Assembly: GCA_963921935.1 (NCBI GenBank)
Contig: OY998180.1
Span: 100,327,610-100,391,609 of the forward strand
DNA: 64,000 bases
Reading direction: 5' to 3'
Source of the DNA: Galeruca laticollis
Taxonomy: Eukaryota; Arthropoda; Insecta; Coleoptera; Chrysomelidae
In this document: one piece after another, positions 45,497 to 58,266 of the stretch
How the letters are laid out: every line of letters begins with the position of its first letter
Position numbering within the stretch: position 1 is the first letter of the stretch
Position numbers and translations under genes: made by a program
Notes under the pieces: model-generated
Databases searched by the model: none
What the model was told of the DNA's origin: nothing
The model's input: the letters and a program-made list of their open reading frames with translations, nothing else

Positions 45497-46477
45497 ATGA
45501 AGGCTATTATTTTCAAACCTTGCATCATTTATCGCTCATATACCGACTATCCTACCCTCAGTAAGACTATCTTGAAATCCATACAACAGAATCCTAGCAA
45601 AGCTATAATTATTTATACGGATAGTTCTAAGGATGAATACGGAACATATTCCGCGTTTTTGTCGCTAATAGTAATATAGTCAAACATTTCCGGAACAAAA
45701 ACTTTTTCTCAGTATTCACTGGCAGAATCAACGGCAATCGAAAATGTACTCATTTGGTGCCTAGAGGGGTCAGTGCCAGGTGCAGTCTAATTAGTGACTC
45801 AAAGTATGTTTTAGAGACTATGAATAGCTCACCGACAACAATATAAAAATGAAATAGTTCTCAGTTAAAAAGAACTGCTTTTTCATCTCTATACTAAAAA
45901 TGTGAAAATATATTTTATTTCGACAAAGGCGCATGTTGGTATCATAGGCAATGAAAGGGTAGATAACGAAGCTAAAAAATCTTGCAGAATTGACAATATC
46001 AGTGCACCTTTAGTACAATTCCACGATGTTACTAGCGAATGTAAGAAACTCCTTCGCAATGAATGGAAAACGGTCTATACGAAAGCGGCATCAGAATCTA
46101 ATCATCATTACTTAAAAATCCATCAGTCTTTACCTAATAATACATCACATTACTCTTTCCCTTATGTTATCAAAGCTTACACTTGCAGTACATCCAGATT
46201 AATATTGAACCATGGCCGATTCTCAACTCATCTTCATAAAATTGGTGAGGTGAAATCACCCTATTACAGTTATTGTGATAATGATGAGATCGTAGATATA
46301 AATCATTTGTTTTTTTGTTGTGAAAATAATAAACAGGCGTCAGACCTATTCTTACGAGATCTACGTCAATATAATATACAACTACCAACTTGTATCACAT
46401 CTTGGTTAGGTACAGGAAATAAGAATATATTCGATTTAATAGTAAAATTTGTCAAGACAACTAATATTGATACATAA
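45497..46477 (+). pseudogene. LINE C-terminal RNase H fragment
   Basis: AIIIYTDSSKDEYGTYSAF (first acidic residue, about 45603), then in a shifted frame TAESTAIENVLIWCLEG (about 45720), and FISTKAHVGIIGNERVDNEA (about 45917) with the H and final D of RNase H. The tail is SRLILNHGRFSTHLHKIGEV and INHLFFCCENN, a decayed Cys/His knuckle. The RNase H pattern is that of I-superfamily LINEs. It ends about 65 bp before the CA microsatellite. RT is missing, so a 5'-truncated insertion. Confidence 0.75.
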
Positions 46478-46540
46478 TTAATTTATTTATCCATATCAAA
46501 TAGTATGTGGCAAATAGCGAGAGCTCATGCCATTGCTACC

Positions 46541-46556
46541 AACACACACCAACACA

Positions 46557-46614
<58 letters not shown>
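46541..46614. repeat. (CA)n microsatellite
   Basis: AACACACACC units grading into about 27 pure CA units. Confidence 0.95.
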
Positions 46615-46616
<2 letters not shown>

Positions 46617-47509
46617 GCCTTTTGAAACTGTAAAAGATATTACCGATTAAGTGAACAAAACTGGCTCCTCAAAAACTGTTGCAGATATTAGAAATCCATA
46701 CAAAAGATACTCAACGAACCGAAAATTACCCAAAAACGCCCCTTTCCCAGAATTTTGAAAGTTAGATACAAAATAGAAGTTATCAAAGTGGTTAGCGAAT
46801 AATTTGGATGAACCAATATAATATATCCACACAACTTCATAGTTATAAAGACTTCATCAGACCATATATTATAAAGTGAATGTTCACTATATTCCATCAT
46901 GTCAACAGAAATCTTTCTATTTCCTCAATACGCATGAATTATTTCATCTCATCGGTCAGATAGATCCAAAATAAAGCATCCATATCCCCCATTTCAGCCA
47001 CAAATTACCATATTCCACGATATCCCAGAGGAGTACCTTGAGTTTCTTGACTACTCACTAATATCCGTCTGATAAAATCTACATAAACTCCTACGATCCT
47101 TCACTCTTCTCGTCTAGAGGTGGGTTCTTTGGGATTTGCGAGAAGATTTTACCGACCCAAAGAGAACAAGTCTTTCCACAACAAGCACTAATTCTATTGA
47201 CTGCGCCAGTTACGGACTATAGATACATTTAATAATGCCTGGAATAAGGTGAAGAGAAATTTATCTCAATATAGGAGATTTGTTAAAACGGTCAGGGTGA
47301 ATAAAAAAGAAGATTGTGACTATAGTAATAGCACAAATATAGTAGCAAAAGTATCGCATAATTTCAATAAACGCCAAAAAACCAAAATACAATTATTTTA
47401 TTTATTCAAAGTAAATACGGATAATAAAGTATAAAATTTCATTTCTCAGACAAATAAATAAATACATGAGTATTCGATTATAGAATAATAAAATCAACTG
47501 CACTAATTT
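46615..47509. other. Unassigned interval
   Basis: No recognisable gene. Some sequence just below 47510 is probably the 3' flank of the Tc1 element on the minus strand. Confidence 0.4.
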
Positions 47510-48540
47510 TTGTTCAGTACCTCGTATGCCCGTCACGTGATCTAATAACATCTTGACATATTCTTGGCATGCTAAGAATATGATTCCTAATGATATTTTG
47601 TGGTATTGTTTTCCATATATCAAGCAGGGTCATGCTACCAGATTATTCAGAGGGTTTTGACGGGTTGAAATTATTCTGCCCATATTATCCCATATGTGTT
47701 CTATGGTGTTGAGATCAGGGCTTCTAGCTGGCCATGCCTTGGTACCAATTCCTACCTCTTCCAAATACTCCTGTACAATTATATCAATGTGGGGCCTTGC
47801 ATTATCCTGCATAAACAAAATATTGTCTCCAATAAAAGGAGCATATGGCATAACGTGAGGTTAGAAAATTAAGTCTATCTACCTTCGAGCAGTGAGAGCT
47901 CCATTTGAAAAAGTAAGTACCAACTCCCGTAAACCCAAATAAATTCCTCTCCACACCATTACTGATCCGCCTCCATAGTTCACTCTAGGAAGAACGTTAC
48001 ACTGGGCATATCGCTCTTCTTCACGTCTATATACTCTTACTCGTCGATCATCATTGAACAAAGAAAACCTGGATTCATCAGAGAAGAGAACTCTGGCCCA
48101 ATCGTCTTTTATCCAATTAAAAATCTCGAGCAAACCGTAGTGTTTCTCTCCCATGATTCGTAGTTAGTAACAGTGCTGTTGCGGCTTGATGGGGAGTTAT
48201 CAAGACTCACATGAACTTGATGAGCACCTAGAACCCTATTTTGTAAATATGGCGCAGTTACAGTCCTAATTCTAAGTGTTACTAATCGTCCAAGGAAACA
48301 GTCCTGTACAGGGCTGGTAACCCCTGGACGTACTTGGACTAATCTTCTCGTGTGCTGCCCTGTTTCTTTGAATCGACTTAAAGCCCTACTAATCGTAGAC
48401 TGATTCACATTGAATTGCTTAGCGAATTAACTCTGATTTCTCTCTTCACCATTCAGGGTGACGGCAACCACTGATTCCTGCTCTGTTAAATTTCGATTTT
48501 GTATTCGGTGTGGATTCATTTTAAATGTACAGACACTAGA
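47510..48540 (-). pseudogene. Tc1-like transposase
   Basis: Minus-strand order: MNPHRIQNRNLTEQESVVAV (start near 48519), the HTH segment NQSTISRALSRFKETGQHTR (about 48400), DNA-binding second helix region, and the DDE core VLFSDESRFSLFNDD (first Asp, about 48085), GSVMVWRGI, NILFMQDNARPHIDI (second Asp, about 47815) and WPARSPDLNTIEHIWD (about 47725), where Glu in IEH is the third acidic residue of the DD34E pattern. It ends VIRSRDGHTRY near 47520. Frameshifts near 48420, 48130 and 47870 and a stop at 48424 inactivate it. TIRs could not be fixed by eye. Confidence 0.88.
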
Positions 48541-48796
48541 GAAACTAATTGTATATATTTTACTGTACTGACGAAATAATACCGAAAACACTGACTTTTT
48601 ATTTTGTAATAAAAGTGGACGAAAAATAATCATTTAAAAAACACATTTGGTTTCATTTGTTTTATTTCTCATTATGCAGGGTAAAATCATAATTATTTGA
48701 TTATATCTGTTTTAGACGAATTACAACAACTATTAGAATTATGCGATACTTCTGCTGCTAAAGGTATTTAGATGAAATTTTTTAACCAAGTGTTAC

Positions 48797-48913
48797 CTTT
48801 TCGTTCTCTCGTTCTAGTTCTGACAGCAGCAGGAAAAGGCAGTTGTGGATGGTCCATTGTCGATCCCGACATTCCATTGTGAGCATCCCGGAAATCTCCG
48901 GTTTCAGCCCAAA
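48797..48913 (-). CDS. Candidate upstream exon of Pitx
   Basis: A 117-bp minus-strand segment with an acceptor (ATTTTGTTACAG, AG at 48914-48915) and donor (AAAAG/GTAACA, GT from 48796). It enters and leaves in phase 1, and the phase-1 exit fits the phase-1 entry of the homeobox exon at 16694, giving Ala at the join. The peptide is WAETGDFRDAHNGMSGSTMD, HPQLPFPAAV and RTRTRERK. The GC and codon pattern look coding compared with the flanks, and no mobile element is recognisable in it. I cannot match the peptide to Pitx from memory, since this part of the protein is poorly conserved; transcript data would settle it. Confidence 0.5.
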
Positions 48914-48915
48914 CT

Positions 48916-49611
48916 GTAACAAAATATAGACTTACAGTTTGCAATAAAATTTCAAGAATCAAAATATTTACATAATGGCCTTTTTGATAACAATTACAAA
49001 TACACCTAGTCAAAGACTGGAGTTGAATTTGTGAGAGTGTTGATAATTTTTCTTTATTATCAAACAAATCTGCAATTTTAATCCGTTTTACAAGGGTTAA
49101 TTTCACCTATTTTTTAAAAGTACTTCTCATATTTAATCATTTACAAAGAAATGTAAATTTAACTAGGCAAAAATGGGTCGTAATTAACGCCCGGTAATTT
49201 AGTACAATTTGCAGATGCTCGATAAAAAAATATAAATGTAGTATAAAATAATTAGAAATGTCTGATATTTACTATAAAATCGTTATACAAAATACACAAT
49301 TTGTACACTAAATTCTGTTCGGTATGTTAATGAAATGAGCACTAAAAAATATGTAAATGCTCGATAGTTTATGTTCACTGTTAAATAAAAATTGCAATTT
49401 ACAGTAATATGAATGCTCGATAAGTCGTAATCTCTATTAAACGTGGGGCAATTCACTAATAAGTGTTTACCGACCAACAGTACATAACAGAAAACAAAGC
49501 AGGAATGCTGCATGTTGTTTATAATCTGCAGTGCGGAAAATAAATGCGTTGTGTTTATTATTAACGGGAACTGTTTGTAAAACTAATAATATGAGTGGCA
49601 GTGACGAAATT
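48916..49611. other. Unassigned interval with recurring AATGCTCGATA motif
   Basis: ATGCTCGATA appears at about 49214, 49356 and 49413, and its inverse TATCGAGCAT at about 50431, on the other side of the LINE copy. This suggests a MITE-like host element into which the LINE inserted. Confidence 0.45.
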
Positions 49612-50395
49612 GGCAAGAAAAGCAGGGTCTCTTTAGTCTGAGTTTCTGGCACTTAGGAATAAAAGGAAATTAAGAGGCCAATACATTCGCCAGAAAAGGT
49701 GCACGACCGCCCTTTATTGGACCGAAGCCTTTCTGTGGAGTAGGAAAATCCTCCTATAAGAAAGAGTTTCGGAAAAAGGAGGAAACTAAAAGAGAGGTAT
49801 TCTGGCGGTGCCTTCCCTGGCTAGATCACTACAAAAAGTTCCTATGGAACTTTGACTCCGCTCGATCCAAAAATTGTTTGGGTCTCAGTAAAAATAAGCT
49901 ACATCTCTTCAAGGGCTTCATTACAGGAAACTGTCGCCTCAGGAAGTACCTAATGAGGATAGGTCTAGCAGAAACTGGCGAGTGCGGAGGAGGAAGAAAC
50001 TCCGGTCACCTAGTTCTAGAATGCCCCGCCATTCCAAGCCAATGCTAAAAATGCTTTGGATAAGAAACTTGCAGGAGCGAGAATCTAACCTCCTTGAATC
50101 CGTCCCAAATACTGGAGTTCATTAGAGCACTAGAAGTGGACGGCGACCTGCAGAATTAGCGTGAACAGCCCTGATATTGTGTTGTAAAACTACTATTTAA
50201 TTAAAATAAGTACGAGCAAATATAACTGACACCATTTATTTAACTGTCAAAAATATGCCAATAAATCAGAAGCGCTGTCAGCTGACTTTTTGTCATTCCA
50301 TAAACACAAAAGATAAAATAACACGATCATTCAGGGGGGGGCACAATAAGACTTAAGGTTGCAGTGCATAGTAAGCCCGCTATTAATTTAATCTA
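49612..50395 (+). mobile_element. 5'-truncated copy of the 4525-10095 LINE
   Basis: Corresponds to 9456-10095 of the full-length copy: GGGTCTCTTTAGTCTG (49626), RNase H end, C-terminal region, G8 run and GCACAATAA (about 50333), and TTAATCTAATC tail. Coding is broken by small indels. About 150 bp at 50178-50332 are absent from the full-length copy. The left junction has no obvious long TSD. Confidence 0.9.
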
Positions 50396-50534
50396 ATCAT
50401 AAATTTTCCATTGTACATTAATTCCACATTTATCGAGCATTCATTATTTTTTACCAATTATTAATAAATGAGTATTCGAGTTTGGTACTGAGCGTTCCCA
50501 AAATTATCAAGCCTCTATTATTGTTTAACAACTA
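50396..50534. other. Short spacer
   Basis: Contains the inverse ATGCTCGATA motif; otherwise nothing. Confidence 0.4.
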
Positions 50535-52053
50535 TTTTTACTTCACCTTAATTATAGTATATGTGATATATGTATACATATAAGGGAAGTATTGTAATGG
50601 AGTGATTAATGTCGATCTGATGTTTGGAAATAGATTTTTTGTTTAGAGTTGAAAATATCTAGATGTTTGTAGTTTTTTGTTCTGCTAGGACTTGACGTGA
50701 AGGCAGTTATTGAAGGCTTCTGTAACCAGATTGGGAGACAACAAATATCTGCAAGAATGCTGATTATACAGGTTAAGCATGGATCTGATATAGATCAACC
50801 ACGATTTGCCTGAAGAAAACTGACATTTCATCGTACTAGGCTATCGATATGAACGAACTTTTGGTCAAAAACTCAGCCATTTTATAAACCAGTACATGAC
50901 TTCACCTTATGTAACGAGGCTATCAGTTTTCACCCAACCTTTTTTTTCTAATATTTGAAAAATATTTTTTAATTTCTTTAATAACAAAAATTTCATAAAA
51001 CTGAACAAAAAAAGATCCCTCGTATTAAAATACATGGTACTGCATAATTTTTTCCATACATTTACCAAAATTTTTCGGTTCTGACCGAAAATTTTTTGAT
51101 ACATTTAAGCTCGCTTCCATAAAAAAATCAGTAATTACGAAACTATGTCATATATAGATTCTTTTCTGACGCCATTCGAAAGAGCAAAGATGTATCTCAC
51201 TTACCTACCATCTGTATCTGTAAAGGTTTGAAGGGTGGGTGACCCCACAGCACTTAGGCCACAATTGGCCCATTGTGCATCCTTCTGAGGGTCAAAACTT
51301 CCTTCTAGCTCGTCATCCAGCCTACTCCCTTGAAGTAGGCGATAACGTCGCCTGACTTACTTACCTACCATAATTGATTCTTCCAGTTTATATTTGTAGA
51401 CAATATACGGGATTAAAGCTGGTCTAGAAATTTTTGAAACAAATTACCTTTAAAAAATTGGTAGTAACTACGTCTATGCAATAAAAAGACTGAAATTGGT
51501 GAAAATCGAAATAGCAGTGTTCACACTAATATAAAAAAAATACAGCAACTTCCCATCGATAATGCAAACCGAGGTATAAAACATCAAAGTTCAACTTTTT
51601 TTTTAAACATTCCGATTCCGATCCCAAAAACATTTTTTGATTCCGATCTCGATGAAATTTTGCATAGGAGGGCTTTTGATACGAGGATTCCAATACATTT
51701 TTCAGATGTTCGTAAAAAAAAGTATTTCGGGTGGAAAATTGAGAAAAATTTATGAAAATGGGATTTTCCGGAAGACTACATAAAATTTTGCTCATTTACG
51801 AACTTAACCGTAGTTTTTACGTTCTGAACCTACCTACCTATAAAATTTCATTAAAAAATTCGATCGCGTTTTTTGAGTTATCGTGTAGACACACAGACCG
51901 ACCGAACGACCTATATTTTTGAAAAATAGGTTTTTTGGGCTCAGAAAGCTACAAAACATGTAGATCCACTCGAATCGTCAAAATTACTGCATTACAAAAC
52001 TTCCCTTATATGTGTACATATATTACATATAATATACATAAGGTGAAGTAAAA
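50535..52053. mobile_element. Non-autonomous DNA element with ~65-bp terminal inverted repeats
   Basis: Left end TTTTTACTTCACCTTA...GTATACATATAAGGGAAGT and right end ACTTCCCTTATATGTGTACA...TAAGGTGAAGTAAAA are inverted repeats. About 1.5 kb long, no transposase. It contains a SINE-like insertion at 51212-51358. Superfamily not assigned. Confidence 0.75.
51199..51371. mobile_element. SINE-like 147-bp insertion with 13-bp TSD
   Basis: ACTTACCTACCAT occurs at 51199-51211 and 51359-51371, bracketing 147 bp that is much more GC-rich than its surroundings (GGGTGGGTGACCCCACAGCA, AATTGGCCCATTGTGCATCC). Size, TSD and composition fit a SINE or truncated retroposon; no convincing tRNA A/B boxes or poly-A tail seen. 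Confidence 0.65.
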
Positions 52054-54015
52054 AACCATAGTATTTCCCTACTATGACTCCGGTCGACCTTTAGACTTCT
52101 AAACACACAAAAAACGAAGTCAAATATTTTAGCTTCTGGTGTCCGTCCGTCCGTTTTAAGCTTCAGCGAACGAACGGTAAGCGCTAAAGCTTAGGTACAA
52201 ACGCATTAGGAATCAGCATGGTCTCAAACCTCTCCAATGGAGAGAAAATCTTCAGTTTTTTATACAGAGTCATTCACTAAACTGGAATTACTGTTTGGAA
52301 GTCTAAAACTCAAATAATCACTTCTAGTAATCCGTTTTCAGTTGAATGAAGACAACAGTGAATTCGCGGAGAGTACTGAAGTCGGTTCCTGAATAGCGTC
52401 CTACTTTGAAGGCGATTCAATAAATTTCCATGAATGAATACATATTTTGTGTTTTATTGAGTGATTTCCGATAAATTCCTGATATAGTAGTCAATCAAGT
52501 TAATAAAAAATAGAATTGTGCGATATTCTACAAACATATTATTGAACTTTTAGAAAAATCATCGGATAATTATCAATTCTACATTTGAAAATCAAAATGA
52601 ATTGTAAAATCAACACATTGTTTTTCTAACGCTTATATTCTTGAAAAACATTCACTATTCCCTAAGAAAAACATTGAAATCGTTGTCTCAAAATACTTTT
52701 TTTTATTATTTTTTAAACAGTTTACTGAGAGCACCGTTTTTTGTCTCCAGCCGATATTTTTAGCCACCTACTTTATTGCCACCGATTCACAACTATTATC
52801 CCAGAAGCCACGGAATGTTTGTTCAAGTTCAGAAATTAGTGGGGCCTATAACTCACTGTCCTACTTTCACATTAATTGGCGTTAACTGCCTTGTCATTTG
52901 TGCTAAACGATTTTTGAGTTTAACATGTGCTTCCAGAAAATTAGGACTCAACAACTACCTTGTGTTCGTTCTTTAAAAGATCGCTTGATTTATTGCTAAC
53001 AGAGGTTCGGAATAATTTATTAGATTTTTTGGAAATTATGGATGACATACGAGGGATATTTCAATATTTAAGTTCGTTAGAATTTTACACAAAAATTTTG
53101 TTAGAAAAAGTTTCAATCGTGATAAAATATACCGAACCTGTGAATGTCTTTTTTTAAATAATAAAAAGTTTAAATAAATGCTTAAATATGAAAAATCCCT
53201 TATTGTTTTACTGTTATTCTATATTTCTGTCTTATCTTTAAAAATGTCAGAATATCTTCAATTCTTAACTCATCTCTTACAACTTCGTTTCTTATTCTGT
53301 CTCTTCTGAAGATTCTCTTCACTCTACTTAATTATTCCATTTAATCTGTCAGACAGAAACTATGTGCATAGTCCTCTGACAGTGCTAGTTGCGAAGAATT
53401 TGAACAAAATCCAGGCCCTTAAATCGCACCTAAACGAAAGTTGCCACGTCTTGAACATTCCAAAAAATTATTGGCAGACTCGGATCCTGATGATTTTTCA
53501 CCCGATGATGCGGATCAGGTTGCAAATCAAAATTCGGTATCAAAGCAGAAGTTCAAGACAACAGATAAACGTATTACAAAAAAATGTTACTGATCATGCC
53601 ATTTGGGGCCACGGCTCCATGTATCCAAAAACCGTTCAACTTCAATACTAGCTCAAATCAATAGATCCTCCAATGAACTCGAATGTGTCACATCTGTATT
53701 TCTACGCAGTCTACTAATTTTTATTTTTCAAAGTACCAACCAGCGGCATGAAATAGGTATTTAGGCGTGAAAAAAGTAGTTATTCCTGTCACAGACCCTT
53801 CGGAAATTTTGCTTGTGTTGGTAGTAATGCTTGTGATGCAGTAAAATCGTGTGTCGAACTTTTCAGATTATTGGTCCAGTAATTCTTCAGTGGGAGATGA
53901 AGTTATTAAAAATGCGATTGCTGTTTGCGAAAATGTACTTCAATCAACCTAAAAAAATGCATTTTTCTACATTGCGATTCTGCTGATTACTTTATGAAAC
54001 CCCGTTGACAACATA
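52054..54015. other. Unassigned interval
   Basis: Several open frames of 60-95 codons (for example 52776-52976 and 53364-53651) show no recognisable motif. A downstream stretch near 53480 (SDSDPDDFSPDDADQVAN in one frame) is acidic and could be a transposase N-terminus, but this is weak. Confidence 0.35.
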
Positions 54016-54193
54016 CAGTTGAATTATTGGATCGTTATCCGCACATCATTAATATCTGATAACATAACCGACATAATTATTAAGTGGCGTATCTTTCTAT
54101 TATTAGTGAAGAACAGAACAAAATAATTTGACATTTGTCGGTTATGTTATCAGATATTAATGACGCACGGGTAAAGATCCAATAATTCAACTG
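54016..54193. mobile_element. TA-flanked palindromic MITE, copy B
   Basis: Ends CAGTTGAATTATTGGATC and GATCCAATAATTCAACTG, flanked by TA at 54014-54015 and 54194-54195. Arms extend through CATTAATATCTGATAACATA against TATGTTATCAGATATTAATG. Same family as 4104-4269, with longer arms. Confidence 0.88.
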
Positions 54194-54839
54194 TAGTGCA
54201 TCATTGAACAATAAATACTACGACAAATAGTTCAGCTGGGGTACACCTTTCATAATTTTCTGTTATTTTCCACGCAGGTAGGCGATTATACAAAATAAAA
54301 AAGCTCAAGCTTATTGCAAATTAACATAGTTATTCGATTTTCAAATGTCTCAAGTTGACGTTTCTCAGCATTACAAACCGCTACGTCATGAATATAAAAT
54401 TGCCTAGATCGAATTAATTATCCTATTTTTTAAATTTTGCTACTTTTTGGACACAAAAAACACATAGTAGAAAAAATAGTATAAAAAGATTGTTTCATAA
54501 GGCCTTCCGCTGCACTTGTCCTTTTTCTAAACTTGGACGCGTGCGATAAAACGATGCCTTATGTTCTTTAATATACTATTACGCAAGCTCGGAAATATAG
54601 TCCATTCAAAACATAGAATAGATAAATCCATAGCTGCATGGCACTCTGCAAAAACTGTTTTGCAAAGTACCATACACAGAACCTTGTGTCATGAATAGTG
54701 TTGTACAATGGTACCTTGCAATAAAATTGTTTCAAAAGTATTGTAACTTTAATTTAGAACTAGGAAACTGAACTTATCAATGTACTTTACACTATTACTT
54801 CAACACAACTGGGGCATATGTATCTCAAACTTGAAATAA
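54194..54839. other. Unassigned interval
   Basis: No gene recognised. CTCTGCAAAAACTGTTTTGC near 54642 is a short imperfect palindrome. Confidence 0.35.
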
Positions 54840-56760
54840 GATGGGCAAGAAAACTGAAGACTTTGCAACTGAATATTACACAGACGAAGGAGAATTAGCT
54901 GAAGAGACAGAGCGGATAAGAAAAATAAACTACAAAATGAAGAAAATGAATACCTCGATAACACCACCTCAGCAAAAATAAAATCCTTACAAAAGAAAGA
55001 AAAATGGCACAACCCTCACCTGCTATAGTTATAGATGGTATTAATAATTTTAATGATCTACATATAAAAATTATAGAATCTTACAGCTAAAATAAAAGTC
55101 ATTAGTGATAAAATCATAAAAGTAAATCTAGACACTTTCTAGATATTTAACACAACAAATAAAATGACACTCTTATGAGAGCAAACGAAACAGGCCAATA
55201 AATTTTACAAGAGTTAAGAAGAAGAGTTTACAAAATTATAGAAGCGGTACCTAAACTCAAATTCCGCACAAAGCAACCAATGAACATTCTCAAGTTATCT
55301 TTTAAGTATGTTAAATTTACGTAATTTCTGATATTTTATATATTCGTGTTGAAATCCTACCAGTAAGAGAAAATAAACTGGTTCCTCAGTGCAAAAGATG
55401 CCAAGCATACGGTCATATACAAAAATATTGTGCAAAAGAGCCAAGGTGCGTAAGGTGGTAAACAACAAGTGAATGCAAGTAACCTAAAAATTAACAACCA
55501 AAATGTGTGCATTGTGGTGAAGGATGCTCAGCTAATTACAGGGGTTATACGATCGCAAAAGAAATGCTAAACTTAACGAACTAAAGTACGAATTTAACCG
55601 GGCAGCCTCCATGAATAAATCAACAAATCCCGGTAGCCAATATAAATACAAAAACAGAAAATAAAAGTTCCGCTCAAGCAGTTGCTGGTAAGTCTGAAAA
55701 TACAACTATTCCAGTAATCCAAAATAAGAACCTAAATGCATCAATTGAGGGTACTCTCCAACTAATTCTGGAAAGTCCTAGAAAAATGGAAGAACGCATT
55801 GCCACACTAGAATATAGCGCTAGAGCAGCTATTCCAAAGAATCTTCATGGTAAGCAGCCTTAGAATAATGGAATGGAACGCCAATGCAACGCAACATCAA
55901 CAAGAGCTGCAAGCTGTACTAGATATAGAAAAAATTGACACTTTACAAAAGAAATCCTACATCATATTTGAAAGTCATGAAGTATATCAGACATACATCC
56001 ACAAAATGTAACCAAATGAGACAATGCAGTCGTGATCAAGGACTCAATTGCTCATCACCAGGAGATAGAGCTCAAAACAGAGGAATTTGAAGCCACCTCT
56101 GTGTAAAACTATAAATTATGAAATTACTGTCTCAGCAGTATACTTCCCACCCAAGTCCCGCTGTTAAAAATAACATTATCTAAAATTCCTAGCGAAACAC
56201 GGATATAGATTCATCTTTGGGGGAGATTTAAATGTCCGTTGGGTCTCCAGACTAAAACCAAACAAAGGAAAAGAACTCCTAAAAGCAGTAAACCAACTAA
56301 AGTGCGAATCACTATCAATAAGAAGACCAACATATTGGCCTACCGATCCTAATAAGATAACTGATCTTTCGACTTTTTCATAGTACGAAATATCTCGGTA
56401 AATTATTTAGAAGTACAAGAGGCATAGGATATGAATTCGGATCATTCGCCGATATTATTGATATTAAGTGATAGCATTACACAAAAAACAATAACAACTG
56501 GATTACTAAACTATTTAACAGATTGGCAAAGTTTTAGAAAAAAAAGTTAAAGATAACATCAACCTGGCAGTGTCCCTCTGAACTTTCAACTAGAGAACGC
56601 AACGGAAATATTCGTTAAAGAATGGCAACAAGCTGCATAGGATAATACGTCTATTATTGTTCCAAAAACTAAAGGAAACAATTGCCCTAAAGAAGTAAGA
56701 GTACTTATTGCTTCGAAAAATATGGCATCAATCCAGAGCTACTACAAATAAAACAAGATT
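54840..56760 (+). pseudogene. Jockey-type LINE: ORF1 zinc knuckles and endonuclease start
   Basis: Plus-strand multi-frame relic. ORF1: KRCQAYGHIQKYCAKEPRCV (about 55395) and PKCVHCGEG...CSANYRG (about 55500) are the tandem CCHC knuckles of Jockey/R1 gag-like ORF1; then ASIEGTLQLILESPRKMEER. ORF2 begins IMEWNANATQHQQELQAVLD (about 55870), and the endonuclease continues with FEATSV, a shifted ILPTQVPLLK, FGGDLNVRW (about 56215) and RRPTYWPTDPNKITDL (about 56320), then MNSDHSPILLI (SDH motif, about 56430). No RT is retained. Stops are very frequent; long dead. Confidence 0.78.
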
Positions 56761-58266
56761 AAATAATGCTACGCAAAAACTCAAAGGAGGAATCCAAAAG
56801 AGTCAATTGTTGAGTGAGTTAACAAATGACAGTAAAAAAAGCAGAGCACAGTGCGGCTAGTGTACACGATAAAATGAGTTTAATTAATTGTTAGAACCCA
56901 AGGATTTCTATAGAGAAAGGCTTTAGCTAAGTTATAAGTAGTAGATTAATTTCAGATGAAATTACTTATTGATCAGTTCTGATCAGATCGTAACAATATT
57001 AGAATATCCGTAAAAGGCTATTCTTTCATATAAAGAAAAATTTCAGCAAAATATAACTATTTCTACTTTATTTGACCTACTAAAGCCTTGATTTAACTTT
57101 TTTTAAAAAAAAAACTGGTATTGAAAGGGTTAAAACCGAGGTCTCGCAGACAAAAGTTAGATAAGATATATTTGAAGTAACCACCATCACTATAGTTCTC
57201 TGTTCTTTACAAAGCTATTGATTGATTAGTAGCATTTGATAGCTTGAATCACTCTTTTATTAATTTCCAGGTCCCGTTTGCCACTGTTCTCTATTATTAC
57301 TTCAAATTATTGAGAATAGTGTACTTGTTTCGGTTGTGACCGCCATATCTCAATATTGATCTTCATTCTTTTATGTTTTTGAGTACCGGACTATTACATA
57401 ACGGATTTTTTTTTCATTCTACATACAATTTTCGAAGACGAGATTGCTGTATTTATACAAATACGTATACAAATATAATTCATAATCACGTATTTAAATG
57501 TAGAAACAAATATACAGCGACAATGACTATATTTATCTCCATATTCATGTGTATACATTAAAGGCACGAGGATGTCATTGTTACTTTTTATTTACATCAA
57601 AAAAAAGGATCTGAATAAATAGAATTTTTGGGAGAAATACGGTTTTCCACAAATACAAGATGTTTGTTCTTTTTAATAAACATTGTAAAAGACTAACGTC
57701 TACTAACACAAATATTGTTATTTAAATAATAGTTTTATAGCAGGCCGTTATAAAAGTTAGATACGTATCTGGTGATGCGGAGACAACCTCCAGTTTTTTT
57801 AAAAAAGTATCATGCAACGTTATACTGCAATTTTTAAACTATGGATGGATATTGTTTTTAACGTTACTCTTTGAAATGTCTATATTGGGGTGGGCCGAAA
57901 AATCCTAAAATTGAATTATAATTTGCAATACCATTTAAAAGCTGTATTCGTATGTATTAATTACTGTTTTATTTTCAGATTTTTAAAATTATTTCTTTAG
58001 CCCTCTACTACCCCCTAAAAAGGTGAAATTTTGAAGAGCTGACTTTTTTATGCTATACCCACCAAAAGCTTCATCTTCATCTTTTTTCGTGCTTTTAGAA
58101 GCAAGTCCTCTACCAACCCCTTTTAATAGTGGTTAACAAGTAAATTCGGAAATTCAGAAGAAAATGCGTTTTTTATATATTATCACCCTATAGATGGCAA
58201 AAGCAATATAAATAGTTAGCACCACCCTCCGGCCAACTAGCGCCCATCATCCCCATCCTCTTTCCC
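56761..58266. other. Unassigned AT-rich interval
   Basis: No supported gene. A phrase GGGGTGGGCCGAAAAATCCT near 57889 may belong to an unrecognised repeat. Confidence 0.35.

Noticed and set aside
53364..53651. 95-codon ORF as a host gene
   Set aside because: An acidic alternative frame hints at a transposase N-terminus, but neither frame gives a recognisable domain or splice structure.
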